From contig CAZGKW010000021.1 of the NCBI GenBank assembly GCA_964526295.1, positions 1 to 64,000 of the forward strand: a DNA stretch of 64,000 nt, read 5' to 3'. Made by a program: the position numbers and the translations under genes. Below, piece by piece: positions 53,610-61,621 of the stretch. The DNA comes from CAZGKW01 sp964526295 (GTDB lineage Bacteria > Planctomycetota > Phycisphaerae > FEN-1346). A model generated the notes under the pieces. The model did not search any database and had not been told where the DNA came from. It saw only the letters and a program-made list of their open reading frames with translations. Position 1 is the stretch's first letter. Every line of letters begins with the position of its first letter.

Positions 53610-54302
53610 TTACTCGATCATCGCCTCGGCGGCAATTCGCCGCAAGTCCCCGATCGCCCGGGCGTAGTCGCCGCCCTCAGCCCGGAACACGGCCGTCCCG
53701 GCGACGATCGTATCGGCCCCCGCTTCGGCGGCCGGACCGACCGTCCCGGTGTTGATCCCTCCGTCAACCTCCAGCCGCTGCTCGTCCGCGAGCCAGCCTC
53801 GGACCGTCCGGATCTTCGGCAGCACCTCGGGAATGAACTCCTGGCCCCCGAACCCCGCGAACACGCTCATCATCAGGACCAGGTCGACGTGGGGCACCGC
53901 CGGCCGGAGCAGCTCGACCGGGGCGTCGGGGTTGATCACCACGCCGGCCTCGCACCCGAGATCGCGGATGCGTCCGGCCATCGCCGCCGGCTCGGCGACC
54001 ACCTCGGCGTGGAACGTCAGGTTGTCGGCCCCCGCCTCGGCGAAGGCCTGGATGTACCGCTCCGGCTCCGAGATCATCAGGTGGACGTCGAGGAAAAGCC
54101 CCGTCACCGCCCGGACCTTCTCCACCACGACGGGCCCCACGGTGAGGTTCGGCACGAAGTGACCGTCCATCACGTCGACGTGCAGGAGGTCGGCCCCGGC
54201 CTGCTCGACGCGGCCGATCTCGTCGGCCAGGCGGGCGAAGTCCGAGGCCAGGATCGACGGGGCGATGGCCGGACGCGGCAGGTTCGCGAGGCTGCGGGTC
54301 AC
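53610..54302 (-). CDS. rpe: Ribulose-phosphate 3-epimerase
   Basis: This 230-residue TIM-barrel enzyme interconverts ribulose-5-phosphate and xylulose-5-phosphate. Catalytic and metal-binding motifs are PSILASDFARL, LLHVDVMDGHFVPNLTVGP, DVHLMISEPE, MSVFAGFGGQEFIPE, and EVDGGIN. The usual H-x-D and second-aspartate residues are intact. The GTG start at 54302 has GGAGGG six bases upstream, which is better supported than the in-frame ATG further out. It is followed by accD. Confidence 0.95.
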   Translation of the reverse strand: MTRSLANLPRPAIAPSILASDFARLADEIGRVEQAGADLLHVDVMDGHFVPNLTVGPVVVEKVRAVTGLFLDVHLMISEPERYIQAFAEAGADNLTFHAEVVAEPAAMAGRIRDLGCEAGVVINPDAPVELLRPAVPHVDLVLMMSVFAGFGGQEFIPEVLPKIRTVRGWLADEQRLEVDGGINTGTVGPAAEAGADTIVAGTAVFRAEGGDYARAIGDLRRIAAEAMIE

Positions 54303-54386
54303 GTTCGCCCTCCCCGGCGGCGCGGGAGAAGCTTGCTCGTCCGCCGGCCTGCTGAAATCTGTCCACAAATTTGGGCCTAACGCCGG

Positions 54387-54830
54387 CTAAGACCGACGAC
54401 CACGGGCCCGCAACTTCGGCTTCACAAGCCCAAGGGCCCACTTGCCGCCCAACGCGTCCGGGAAGACTTCCAAGCCCAGGACGTCAAAGTCATCCCTTCC
54501 CGCCGGCTTGAGTTCCGCCTGCCCTGCCCCATCACCAAGGAACAGGCAGGGCGTGCCATACTTGCGCATCGGGTCAAGGTACCAAGCCGGGTCGAAATTG
54601 GTTGCCGCCTTCAACTCTAGCGGCATGCCGTCTCGCGTTCCGTCCTCAAGCACCGGGTCCGGCCCCTTGTTACGCAGAGACCGGACCTTGCGGTCGAGGG
54701 CCGCTACGACCTCCACCTTAAGCCATCCCTCGATGCCCGCCCTAGGGAAGCGCTTCACATGCCCCAGCGACTCTGCGCGTTCGCTCACTCGAGCCAGAAC
54801 CGGCAAGAAAACGTCATTCCTGAGGTCCAT
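54387..54830 (-). CDS. Uncharacterised protein with restriction-endonuclease-like motif
   Basis: This 147-residue protein starts at ATG 54830 (an ATG at 54875 is a weaker alternative). It shows the PD-(D/E)xK-like order: an early glutamate in GIEGWLKVEVVAAL, then GPDPVLEDG and LELKAATNFD, which hold a possible Asp and the ELK pair. Similar small proteins include holliday-resolvase and restriction-type folds, but the motif spacing was judged by eye only. It sits between pgk and rpe, in no clear operon. It has no methylase partner. The role is unknown. Confidence 0.55.
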   Translation of the reverse strand: MDLRNDVFLPVLARVSERAESLGHVKRFPRAGIEGWLKVEVVAALDRKVRSLRNKGPDPVLEDGTRDGMPLELKAATNFDPAWYLDPMRKYGTPCLFLGDGAGQAELKPAGRDDFDVLGLEVFPDALGGKWALGLVKPKLRARGRRS

Positions 54831-54908
54831 GGGCGCCACTCGACACCCTTCAGAGGCCAGAAGGCGCCTCCTCAATCGACGGACTTGTTCGTCGCGTGAG
54901 GCAATCCG

Positions 54909-56138
54909 CTACGCGTCGTCGATCACCTCGATGGTCTCGAACGGTTTGCCTTCGAGGAATTCGAGGCTGGCCCCGCCGCCCGTGGAGATGTGCGTCATGC
55001 GGTCGGCCAGGCCGAACTTCTCGACCGCAGCCGCCGTATCGCCGCCGCCCACGACGACCGTTCCGCCGCCCTCGGCGACTTTCGCCAGGGCCTCGCAGAC
55101 GGCCTTCGAGCCGTCTGCAAAGGGGGCCATCTCGAAGACGCCCATCGGCCCGTTCCAGACGACCGTCCGGGCGTCGGCGAGGGCCTCGCGGTAGCCCTGC
55201 ACGGTCGACGGGCCGATGTCGAGGCCGATCCACCCCTCCTCGATGTCGGGGGCCTGGACCTCCGACTGGGCGTCGGCGGCCACCTCCTTCGCCACCAGGT
55301 GGTCCTCCGGGAAGAGGATGTCGGCGTCGGCCGACTCGGCCTTGTCGAGAAGGCCCCGCGCCTCGGCGATGACGTCGGTGGTCGACCCGTCCTTCTCCTG
55401 CCTCTCCCGCTCGACCTTGGAGTTGCCCACCCCCTGCCCTCGGGCGGCCATGAACACATAGGCCATGGCCCCGCCGATGAGCAGCCGGTCGACCTTCGTC
55501 AGCAGGTTCTCGATGACGCCGATCTTGTCGGAGACCTTCGCCCCGCCGAGGACGGCCACGAACGGCCGCTCGGGGTCCTCCAGGGCCCCGCCGAGGAACT
55601 TCAGCTCCTTCTCCATCAGGAACCCGATGGCCCGCGTGCCTTCGGGCATCCGCGACGGCACGCCGTACGTCGAGGCGTGGTTGCGATGGGCCGTCCCGAA
55701 CGCATCGTTGACGTACAGGTCGGCCAAGGCGGCGAGCCGCGCGGCGAAGTCGTCGTCGTTCTTCTCCTCGCCGGCGTGGAACCGGAGGTTCTCAAGCACC
55801 AGCACCTCGCCCTCGCCGAGGCCGTCGACCATCGTCTCGACCTCCGGCCCGACGCAGTCCGGGGCAAACGCGACCTCCCGCTCCAGTAGCTCGGCCAGCC
55901 GGTCGGCCGCGGGCTTCAGGCTCAGCTCGGGCTTCGCCTTGCCCTTCGGCCGGCCGAGGTGGCTCATCAGGACCAGCCGCGCCCCGGCGTTGACTGCGCA
56001 CCGGATGGTCGGCATGGCCATGCGGATGCGCCGGTCGTCGGCCACCTCCCGGTTGTCGTCCAGGGGGACGTTGAAGTCGACCCGTGCCAGGACCCGCTTG
56101 CCCTTCATGTCGAGCGATTCAATGGTCTGCTTGGCCAT
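54909..56138 (-). CDS. pgk: Phosphoglycerate kinase
   Basis: This 409-residue glycolytic enzyme transfers phosphate from 1,3-bisphosphoglycerate to ADP. N-terminal substrate motifs are VLARVDFNVPLDD, MSHLGRPKGK and ENLRFHAGEE, followed by AFGTAHRNHASTYG and VAVLGGAKVSDKI. The C-terminal nucleotide-binding part includes WNGPMGVFE and the GGGDTAAAVEKFG glycine loop. The length is normal for bacteria. The ATG at 56138 follows an AAAGGGG site. It lies 86 bases after gap in the same direction, so gap-pgk forms the classic operon from the promoter at 57346. Confidence 0.97.
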   Translation of the reverse strand: MAKQTIESLDMKGKRVLARVDFNVPLDDNREVADDRRIRMAMPTIRCAVNAGARLVLMSHLGRPKGKAKPELSLKPAADRLAELLEREVAFAPDCVGPEVETMVDGLGEGEVLVLENLRFHAGEEKNDDDFAARLAALADLYVNDAFGTAHRNHASTYGVPSRMPEGTRAIGFLMEKELKFLGGALEDPERPFVAVLGGAKVSDKIGVIENLLTKVDRLLIGGAMAYVFMAARGQGVGNSKVERERQEKDGSTTDVIAEARGLLDKAESADADILFPEDHLVAKEVAADAQSEVQAPDIEEGWIGLDIGPSTVQGYREALADARTVVWNGPMGVFEMAPFADGSKAVCEALAKVAEGGGTVVVGGGDTAAAVEKFGLADRMTHISTGGGASLEFLEGKPFETIEVIDDA

Positions 56139-56224
56139 GGCGGCCCCTTTCGGTCCGCGACCCATGGTGAGCAATCGGGGGCGAGCCGTCCAGCCCGCCC
56201 CCGGTCTCGCGTCCTTTCGCGTCG

Positions 56225-57226
56225 TTACAGTGCGGCGATCTTCTCCGCCAGATCGATCATCCGGTTCGTGAAGCCCCACTCGTTGTCGTACCAGCTCGCC
56301 ACCTTCACGACGTCGTCGATGACGAGGGTCTGCTCGGCGTCGAACAGGCTGGAGCAGGTCGTGCCGATCACGTCCGACGAGACGATCGGGTCCTCGGTGT
56401 ACTCCAGGATGCCCTTCAGGTCGCCCTCGGCGGCCTTCTTCATGGCGGCGTTGATGGCGTTGGCATCGGCCTTCTTCTCGAGCACGGCCGTCAGGTCGAC
56501 GATGCTGCCCGTGACGACGGGCACGCGAAGGGCGTAGCCGGTCAGCTTGCCGTTCAGCTCGGGGATGACCTTGCCGACGGCGGCGGCGGCGCCGGTCGTG
56601 GTGGGAATGATGTTGATGGCGGCGGCCCGGGCCCGGCGGAGGTCCTGGTGGATCATGTCGAGGATCCGCTGGTCGTTCGTGTAGGCGTGGACCGTCGTCA
56701 TGAGGCCCTGCTTGATGCCGAAGCTGTCGTTCAGGACCTTCGCCACCGGGGCCAGGCAGTTCGTCGTGCAGGAGGCGTTCGAGACGATCTTGTGCTCGGC
56801 CTTCAAGGTGTCGCCGTTGACACCCAGGACGACGACGTTGTCGATCTCGCCCTTCGGCGGGGCCGACAGGACGACCTTCCTGGCGCCGGCGTCGATGTGC
56901 TTCTGGCAGCCTTCCCGGTTGCGAAAGACCCCGGTGCACTCGAAAACGATCTCGGCCCCCTTCTCGCCCCACCCGAGCGCCGCCGGGTCCTTCTCGGCCG
57001 AGACGGGGACCTTCTGGCCGTCGATTACGATGGCGCCCGAATCGGACGACACTTCGCCCCGGTACCGGCCGTACGTGCTGTCGTACTTGAACAGCGATGC
57101 GAGGGTCTCGGCGTCGGCGAGGTCGTTGATCCCCACGACGTCGAATGCGTCGCCCCGCTCCAGGATGACGCGCAGTGCCAGGCGGCCGATCCGCCCGAAT
57201 CCGTTGATGCCCACCTTGATCGCCAT
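56225..57226 (-). CDS. gap: Glyceraldehyde-3-phosphate dehydrogenase
   Basis: This 333-residue enzyme of glycolysis/gluconeogenesis has the NAD-binding motif INGFGRIGRLALR, a dinucleotide-binding acidic residue in GINDLADAET, the active cysteine Cys153 in SNASCTTNC, and the histidine region TTVHAYTNDQR. The C-terminal ASWYDNEWGFTNRM is canonical. The ATG at 57226 has AAGGAG about eight bases upstream. Transcription is from the promoter at 57346-57374. It is followed by pgk. NAD rather than NADP preference is suggested by the acidic residue, though not proven. Confidence 0.97.
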   Translation of the reverse strand: MAIKVGINGFGRIGRLALRVILERGDAFDVVGINDLADAETLASLFKYDSTYGRYRGEVSSDSGAIVIDGQKVPVSAEKDPAALGWGEKGAEIVFECTGVFRNREGCQKHIDAGARKVVLSAPPKGEIDNVVVLGVNGDTLKAEHKIVSNASCTTNCLAPVAKVLNDSFGIKQGLMTTVHAYTNDQRILDMIHQDLRRARAAAINIIPTTTGAAAAVGKVIPELNGKLTGYALRVPVVTGSIVDLTAVLEKKADANAINAAMKKAAEGDLKGILEYTEDPIVSSDVIGTTCSSLFDAEQTLVIDDVVKVASWYDNEWGFTNRMIDLAEKIAAL

Positions 57227-57345
57227 GTGAGAGTCTCCTTGAGCCGCTTCTCCAGTGTCTGAGGGTCCCTCCGGCGGTGCCGGAACGCTTCGCAAGCGCC
57301 TGGCGCTCTCCGGCCGGCCGGCCGGCCGCCCGGCCTGAAGCGACG

Positions 57346-57374
57346 TTTATAGTCGGGCCTTTCGGCCGGGTCAA
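57346..57374 (-). promoter_or_regulatory. Promoter of gap-pgk
   Basis: On the minus strand TTGACC (57374-57369) and TATAAA (57351-57346) are exactly 17 bases apart. The expected transcript has a leader of roughly 110 bases that begins with a CG-repeat tract. The promoter lies in the divergent space before the receiver-like genes. Confidence 0.75.
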
Positions 57375-57534
57375 GGTCTTTCTGCACCCCCGCAAGGCCG
57401 GCGCCAGGCGCGCCGAGACGCGTCCGACGTGCGATCCTGTGGGCCGGCGCCATCGCATCCTTGACGCCGGGGCCAAAATGCGTCATAGTCAGAACATGAT
57501 TCGCCCGGCCATCCGGGTTCGAGGGGTCGCCGTC

Positions 57535-58302
57535 ATGGGGTTGCCTGCCACTTGCGCACTTCTGGTCAGACAGCAGGGGTCGCGTCTGGCCGAAGTGCTC
57601 GAGCAGAGCTTGGGGGCCGCCGGCGTCCGCGTCACGGCCGTCGCCTCCCCCTACGAAGCCATCCTGGAGGCCGACCGCACCGACCGCCACTTCCGCTACC
57701 TGATCGTCGGGGTGGACCACTTCGGGCGCGACGAGTACCGCCTCCTGCCGATGGCTCGGCGAGAGTGGCCCGAGACGACGGTGGTCGCCTACCACTCGCC
57801 GGGGTTCGAATACAAGGGCCGGCTGGCGGAGCTGGTCGGGGCCGACGTCGTCGTGGCGGGCCTGGACGACATCTCGTCGCTGCTGGAGCAGCTCGCGTCG
57901 CCGCCCGAACACGCTGAGATGAGGCCCGCCGAGCGGCCCGAACCGGCTCCGGAGGAGGCCGAGCCGGCGCGGCCCGCCGCGGGGATCGCAACCGCGCCCG
58001 AGCCGACCGAGACCCCTGAGCCTGGAGCGGAACCTCCAAGTGACGAGGAGGCCGGGGCGCCGGGCCCTGAGGCCGAGACACCGCCGCCTTCGGCCGAGCC
58101 GTCGGCAGCCGCCGCGCCGGCCGAACCCGTGCCCCGTGCCGCGCAGGACCATTCCGAAGCACCGGCCGAGAACCCGCCCGACGTTGAGGCCGAGCCGCCA
58201 CCGCCGGCCACGGCCGCGTCTCCTCATCTGCCGCACGTCGAGATCACCGACGAGGAGCTCCGCCTTCTGCTGGCCGAGGACGACGAGGAGGAGACGCCGT
58301 GA
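57535..58302 (+). CDS. Degenerate receiver-like domain with long P/E/A-rich tail
   Basis: Residues 1-115 look like a CheY-type receiver fold (CALLVRQQGSRLAEVLEQSL, YLIVGVDHFGRDEYRLLP, VVAYHSPGFEYKGRLAELV). The phosphorylation aspartate may be the D in IVGVDHFG, but the acidic pocket before it and the conserved lysine are absent. Residues 120-235 are low-complexity proline, glutamate and alanine, probably disordered. The C-terminus is a helix with EITDEELRLLLAEDD, reminiscent of short interaction peptides in flagellar switch proteins, though similarity is weak. GAGGGG lies nine bases before ATG 57535. Its stop overlaps the next gene by four bases (GTGA). Confidence 0.7.
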   Translation: MGLPATCALLVRQQGSRLAEVLEQSLGAAGVRVTAVASPYEAILEADRTDRHFRYLIVGVDHFGRDEYRLLPMARREWPETTVVAYHSPGFEYKGRLAELVGADVVVAGLDDISSLLEQLASPPEHAEMRPAERPEPAPEEAEPARPAAGIATAPEPTETPEPGAEPPSDEEAGAPGPEAETPPPSAEPSAAAAPAEPVPRAAQDHSEAPAENPPDVEAEPPPPATAASPHLPHVEITDEELRLLLAEDDEEETP

Positions 58303-59216
58303 CCGCCCGCGCCGTCTCGATCCCGCTCGGCACGGCCTCTGAGGCCCGCCTCGTCCTGGTCTGCCGGGACGCCGCGCGCCGGCGGCTGGTAGGCCGGTAC
58401 GTCTCGCTGCTTGAGGTCCACGGGACAGCCGGAGAGGCGATCCTGGCCCTCTCACGTGCCGCACCCCGAGCTGTCGTCATCGACCTTGCGGACTTCCGCG
58501 GCCAGGTCGAAGCCGTCGTGCGAGCCGCCCGTCGAGGCCGGCCCGGGACGCCGATCTACCTGGTGGTCGACGTCTCAGACGAGCCGCTGGCCCACCGGCT
58601 GGTCAGGGACGGCGACGTGACCGACTACCTGGTCGGGCCTGACGAGCTGCGGCGATTCGGTCAGGCGATGGCCCGAGGCGAGCCGTGGCCGCCGGCGGCG
58701 GAGGTCCCGGTCGAAACGCAGGCCTACCTCGCCTCTTCGACCGGCCGTGCGGGCACCGAAGCCCCCCCGCCGGCCGACGGGATGCGCCGGTACTTCGAAG
58801 CCGCCTGTGCGCTGGCCGACCTCGCCCCGTTGGACCGGTCGGTCATTCTGCGGCAGGGCAGCCGCACGATCCTCGAGGCCGCGGGGACGGGGCGCGGCTG
58901 CGCGTTCCTCTGGAACGCGGGCACCGGGCGGCTCGAGACGGCCCTCTGCGTCGGCCCCCCGGCCGAACCGACCGACGACGAGCGGGCCACTGTCCAGCGG
59001 GCCGTCCGCACCGGCGAGACGCTCGTCCTCCAGGTCCGCGGCGACGCAGGCATGTGTCGGCTGCTGTGCATCCCGGTGCGCGGCGCCCATGAGGTGCTGG
59101 GGGCGATATGCCTGTCGGGGCCTGCCGAGGGGCCTGCCCAGCCGGACGCCGAAGCGATCGAGGCCCTCACGCGTGCCTTGGGGCGGCTGGCCATCGCCGC
59201 CGAACGGCGGGCGTGA
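58299..59216 (+). CDS. Degenerate receiver-like domain plus GAF domain protein
   Basis: This 305-residue protein starts at GTG 58299, overlapping the preceding stop by four bases. Residues 15-125 again look receiver-like (ARLVLVCRDAARRRLVGRYV, RAVVIDLADFRGQ, IYLVVDVSDEPLAHRL), with an aspartate in VVIDLADF but not the full acidic pocket. Residues 155-300 are a GAF-type ligand domain (ACALADLAPLDRSVILRQGS, ARGCAFLWNAGTGRLE type, CRLLCIPVRGAHEVLGAICL). No output domain is present. The translational coupling to the tail-bearing receiver protein suggests that the two form a complex. No kinase partner lies beside them. Confidence 0.68.
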   Translation: MTARAVSIPLGTASEARLVLVCRDAARRRLVGRYVSLLEVHGTAGEAILALSRAAPRAVVIDLADFRGQVEAVVRAARRGRPGTPIYLVVDVSDEPLAHRLVRDGDVTDYLVGPDELRRFGQAMARGEPWPPAAEVPVETQAYLASSTGRAGTEAPPPADGMRRYFEAACALADLAPLDRSVILRQGSRTILEAAGTGRGCAFLWNAGTGRLETALCVGPPAEPTDDERATVQRAVRTGETLVLQVRGDAGMCRLLCIPVRGAHEVLGAICLSGPAEGPAQPDAEAIEALTRALGRLAIAAERRA

Positions 59217-59237
59217 CCCCTTCCCTCCGGAGTCCCC

Positions 59238-59684
59238 ATGCGTCGCGAACTCCCAGTTGGCATGCTGGCCGTCGCCCTGTCGCTCGCAACTTTGGGATGT
59301 GCGGAAGGAACCCGGTCGCCGGGCGACGGTACGACCGGTCCACCGCGTGAGCCCTGGGTGGTCCCGGCGGAGGAGGCCGAGGGGGAGAACCCGGTCCTCG
59401 CCGACGAGGCGGCCCGGGCCGCCGGGCAGCAGACCTTTGAGCGGAAGTGCGCCACTTGTCACGGGCCGGGCGGACGGGGCAACGGACCCTCGGCCGTCTG
59501 GCTTGACACGCTCCCTGCCGACCTGACGGCCGAGGGCGTCCAGCAGCAGAGCGACGCCGACCTGTTCTGGAAGATCAGCGAGGGCCGCGAGCCGATGCCC
59601 GCGTTCAAGGAATCGCTCACGGAGCACGAACGCTGGGAGGTCATCCACTACGTGCGCGGCCTGGCGGCCGGCCCCGAGGAATGA
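59238..59684 (+). CDS. Lipoprotein cytochrome c
   Basis: This 148-residue exported protein has a signal peptide and lipobox SLATLGC, so Cys21 is expected to carry lipid. The single haem site is CATCH within FERKCATCHGPGGRGNG. The distal methionine is likely in GREPMPAFK. Length and motifs match class-I cytochromes c used as small electron carriers. The ATG at 59238 follows CTCCGGAG. It starts 21 bases after the GAF protein but probably has an unrelated role in periplasmic electron transfer. Confidence 0.88.
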   Translation: MRRELPVGMLAVALSLATLGCAEGTRSPGDGTTGPPREPWVVPAEEAEGENPVLADEAARAAGQQTFERKCATCHGPGGRGNGPSAVWLDTLPADLTAEGVQQQSDADLFWKISEGREPMPAFKESLTEHERWEVIHYVRGLAAGPEE

Positions 59685-59730
59685 GCCGGCGCCGGCTGGG
59701 CGCGACGTGTGGCCGCGGGCGTCGACCCGA

Positions 59731-60294
59731 CTACTCGTCGGGCACCTTGGCGTGGGCCTTCAGGAGGGCCTTGACGGCCTTCCCTACGCCGTCGGCCAGC
59801 TCCTCGGGCCCGACCCGGACGCCGCTCTTGACGGTCCCGGTGACCATGGCGACCCCAAGGACGTTGCCGGACGGCCCGTCGACGATCTCGATCTGGGCCG
59901 TGAGGAACGGGTCGGTGGCAAATCCGATGACGCGGACGGCCGACCCGCCGGGGTCGTAGTCGTGGAACCTCCCGCGGATGCGAAGGACGGGCTCGCCGCC
60001 GGGGAAGGCCTTGAGTTCGTTGGCTCGCGTCTCGATGGCCTGCTCGACCTTGGCGGGCATCCCGGCGGGGATCGCCCCCCGCATCGGCGACGTGTCGAAC
60101 AGGTCCGCCTCGACGGAGCCGTAGGCGAGCAGGCGCGTCTCGCCCCCGAGGGAATCGATCTCGTAGTAGCGGGTGCTGGCCCCGGTCGTGGTGTAGTAGG
60201 CCTGCTTGGCGGCGGTGCTCACACACCCGGTCGAGGCCACGGCCGCCAGCGCGGCCAAGGCCACTCCCATGCGAAGTGCGTCTCTGGTCCTCAT
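59731..60294 (-). CDS. Predicted lipoprotein, family not recognised
   Basis: This 187-residue protein has a signal peptide and lipobox AASTGC type (VASTGCVSTAAKQ). The remaining domain is a mixed alpha/beta fold (RYYEIDSLGGETRLLAYGSV, EPVLRIRGRFHDYDPG, GPSGNVLGVAMVTGTVKSG), similar in outline to DUF4410 lipoproteins. The start is ATG 60294. It is transcribed away from the methyltransferase gene, from a region of 147 bases. Function is unknown. Confidence 0.65.
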   Translation of the reverse strand: MRTRDALRMGVALAALAAVASTGCVSTAAKQAYYTTTGASTRYYEIDSLGGETRLLAYGSVEADLFDTSPMRGAIPAGMPAKVEQAIETRANELKAFPGGEPVLRIRGRFHDYDPGGSAVRVIGFATDPFLTAQIEIVDGPSGNVLGVAMVTGTVKSGVRVGPEELADGVGKAVKALLKAHAKVPDE

Positions 60295-60400
60295 GCCCCT
60301 GCCCTTTCCTGGGCCCCACCGTCGGCCGTCGGCTATCGTAAGCCACCGCCGCGCCTCGATGCAAGAAAACTTCCGTTCTGGTCCGGCGCCGCCGGCGGCG

Positions 60401-60406
60401 TATAAT
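60401..60406 (+). promoter_or_regulatory. TATAAT -10 element upstream of the methyltransferase
   Basis: A perfect TATAAT lies 36 bases before the proposed start codon. No convincing -35 box precedes it at 16-18 bases, so activation or a non-standard -35 is possible. Only the -10 box is called. Confidence 0.45.
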
Positions 60407-60441
60407 GCCGGAAGCGCTTCCAGGAGAAAGGACGCGTTTTT

Positions 60442-61008
60442 TTGCCTGAGGACGAACGCAAGTACGTCACTCGCTCGGGTCTGAAGCTCGAGCATGCCCT
60501 TCGAGTCTTCGGACTTGACGTCCACGGGAAGGTCTGCGCCGACCTGGGCAGCCACCAGGGGGGGTTCGTCGACTGCCTCCTTCACCACGGCGCCGCCAGG
60601 GTCTATTCCGTCGACACGTCTTACGGGACGCTGGCCTGGAAGCTGCGGAAGGACGAGCGGGTGGTCGTCCTGGAGCGGACGAACGCGATGCACGTCGAGC
60701 TGCCCGAGCCGGTCGACCTGGTGACGATCGACGTCGGGTGGACGCGTCAGCAGCACATCCTGCCGGCCGCCGGCCGGCTCCTCAGGGCCGAGGGGCGGAT
60801 CGTCACGCTCGTGAAGCCCCAGTACGAGGCCGGCGAGCACGAGCGGCCGGGCGGCGTCGTCCCGGACGAGAGACTGGAGCCGGTCCTGGCGCGGGTGCGC
60901 CTGGACGCCCGGACGGCCGGCTTCGAGATCCTGGCCGAGACGCGTTCGCCGATCCGCGGCGGTGGCGGCAACGCCGAGTTCCTCTTCCTCCTCGCCGCCG
61001 CATCGTAA
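60442..61008 (+). CDS. FtsJ-like rRNA methyltransferase, TlyA type without S4 domain
   Basis: This 188-residue cytoplasmic enzyme has the TlyA pattern: YVTRSGLKLEHAL, the SAM-binding ADLGSHQGGFVDCLLHHGA, YSVDTSYGTLAWKLRKDERV, VVLERTNAM, and the acidic residue in VTIDVGW. Typical TlyA proteins methylate 16S and 23S rRNA at cytidine 2'-O and have an N-terminal S4 RNA-binding domain of about 60 residues; that domain is missing here. The late catalytic VKPQYEAG motif is present. The start is TTG 60442 with AGGA upstream at ten bases. It may use another RNA-binding partner. Confidence 0.85.
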   Translation: MPEDERKYVTRSGLKLEHALRVFGLDVHGKVCADLGSHQGGFVDCLLHHGAARVYSVDTSYGTLAWKLRKDERVVVLERTNAMHVELPEPVDLVTIDVGWTRQQHILPAAGRLLRAEGRIVTLVKPQYEAGEHERPGGVVPDERLEPVLARVRLDARTAGFEILAETRSPIRGGGGNAEFLFLLAAAS

Positions 61009-61048
61009 TCCGGACGCCGGGGATTGACCTCAGGGCCGGGCGGAACGG

Positions 61049-61621
61049 CTACGGCGTTCCGAGGCCCGGCTCGGCGAGCAGCGCCTCGATCTCCTCGGCC
61101 AGGAGGCGCTCCTGACCCGGAGGGAAGCCGACGAAGCGGGCCCGGCCCACGCCTTGGCGGTCGACCAGCACGATTGTCGGAAAGTCCGGAACGCCCCCAG
61201 GAACCTGCTCCCGTACCGCCTCGGTCCCCAGGGCCAGCGGATACGGCACCTTGTACCGCTCCGCGAACGCCTCGACCAGCGCCCGCGCCTCGTCCGAGGC
61301 CGGCACACGCTCGTACGCCAAACCGACGATCTCGAACCCCCGCGGCCGGTACCGCACGTGGAAGCTGACGAGCGTCGGGGCGCTTCGCCGGCATGCCTCC
61401 GACCACGTCCCGAACAGGTCGACCAGGACGACCTTGCCGCGGAGGTCTTCCAGGGCGATCTCGCCGCCGCCCAGGGCGGGCAGGCGGAAGCTCATCGGGA
61501 AAGGAGCCGTCCGGTCGGTGGGGGCACCGTCGCCGCCGTCGTCGCCCGAGCCGTCGCACCCGGCTGCCAGCACCGCCAGGCCCGCCGCGACAGCCAACGC
61601 CGGCACGCGACGCGGACTCAT
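61049..61621 (-). CDS. TlpA/ResA-like thioredoxin lipoprotein, single active-site cysteine
   Basis: This 190-residue exported protein has a signal peptide with lipobox VLAAGC. The thioredoxin fold is clear: FRLPALGGGEIALEDLRGKV, VVLVDLFGTWSEACRRSAP, GFEIVGLAYERVP and DFPTIVLVDRQGVG. The usual CxxC is reduced to SEAC; the first cysteine is serine. Such proteins normally reduce cytochrome c or other periplasmic disulfides; with one cysteine this may instead act as a monothiol or be inactive. The start overlaps thiC by four bases. The neighbourhood gives no partner. Confidence 0.82.
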   Translation of the reverse strand: MSPRRVPALAVAAGLAVLAAGCDGSGDDGGDGAPTDRTAPFPMSFRLPALGGGEIALEDLRGKVVLVDLFGTWSEACRRSAPTLVSFHVRYRPRGFEIVGLAYERVPASDEARALVEAFAERYKVPYPLALGTEAVREQVPGGVPDFPTIVLVDRQGVGRARFVGFPPGQERLLAEEIEALLAEPGLGTP

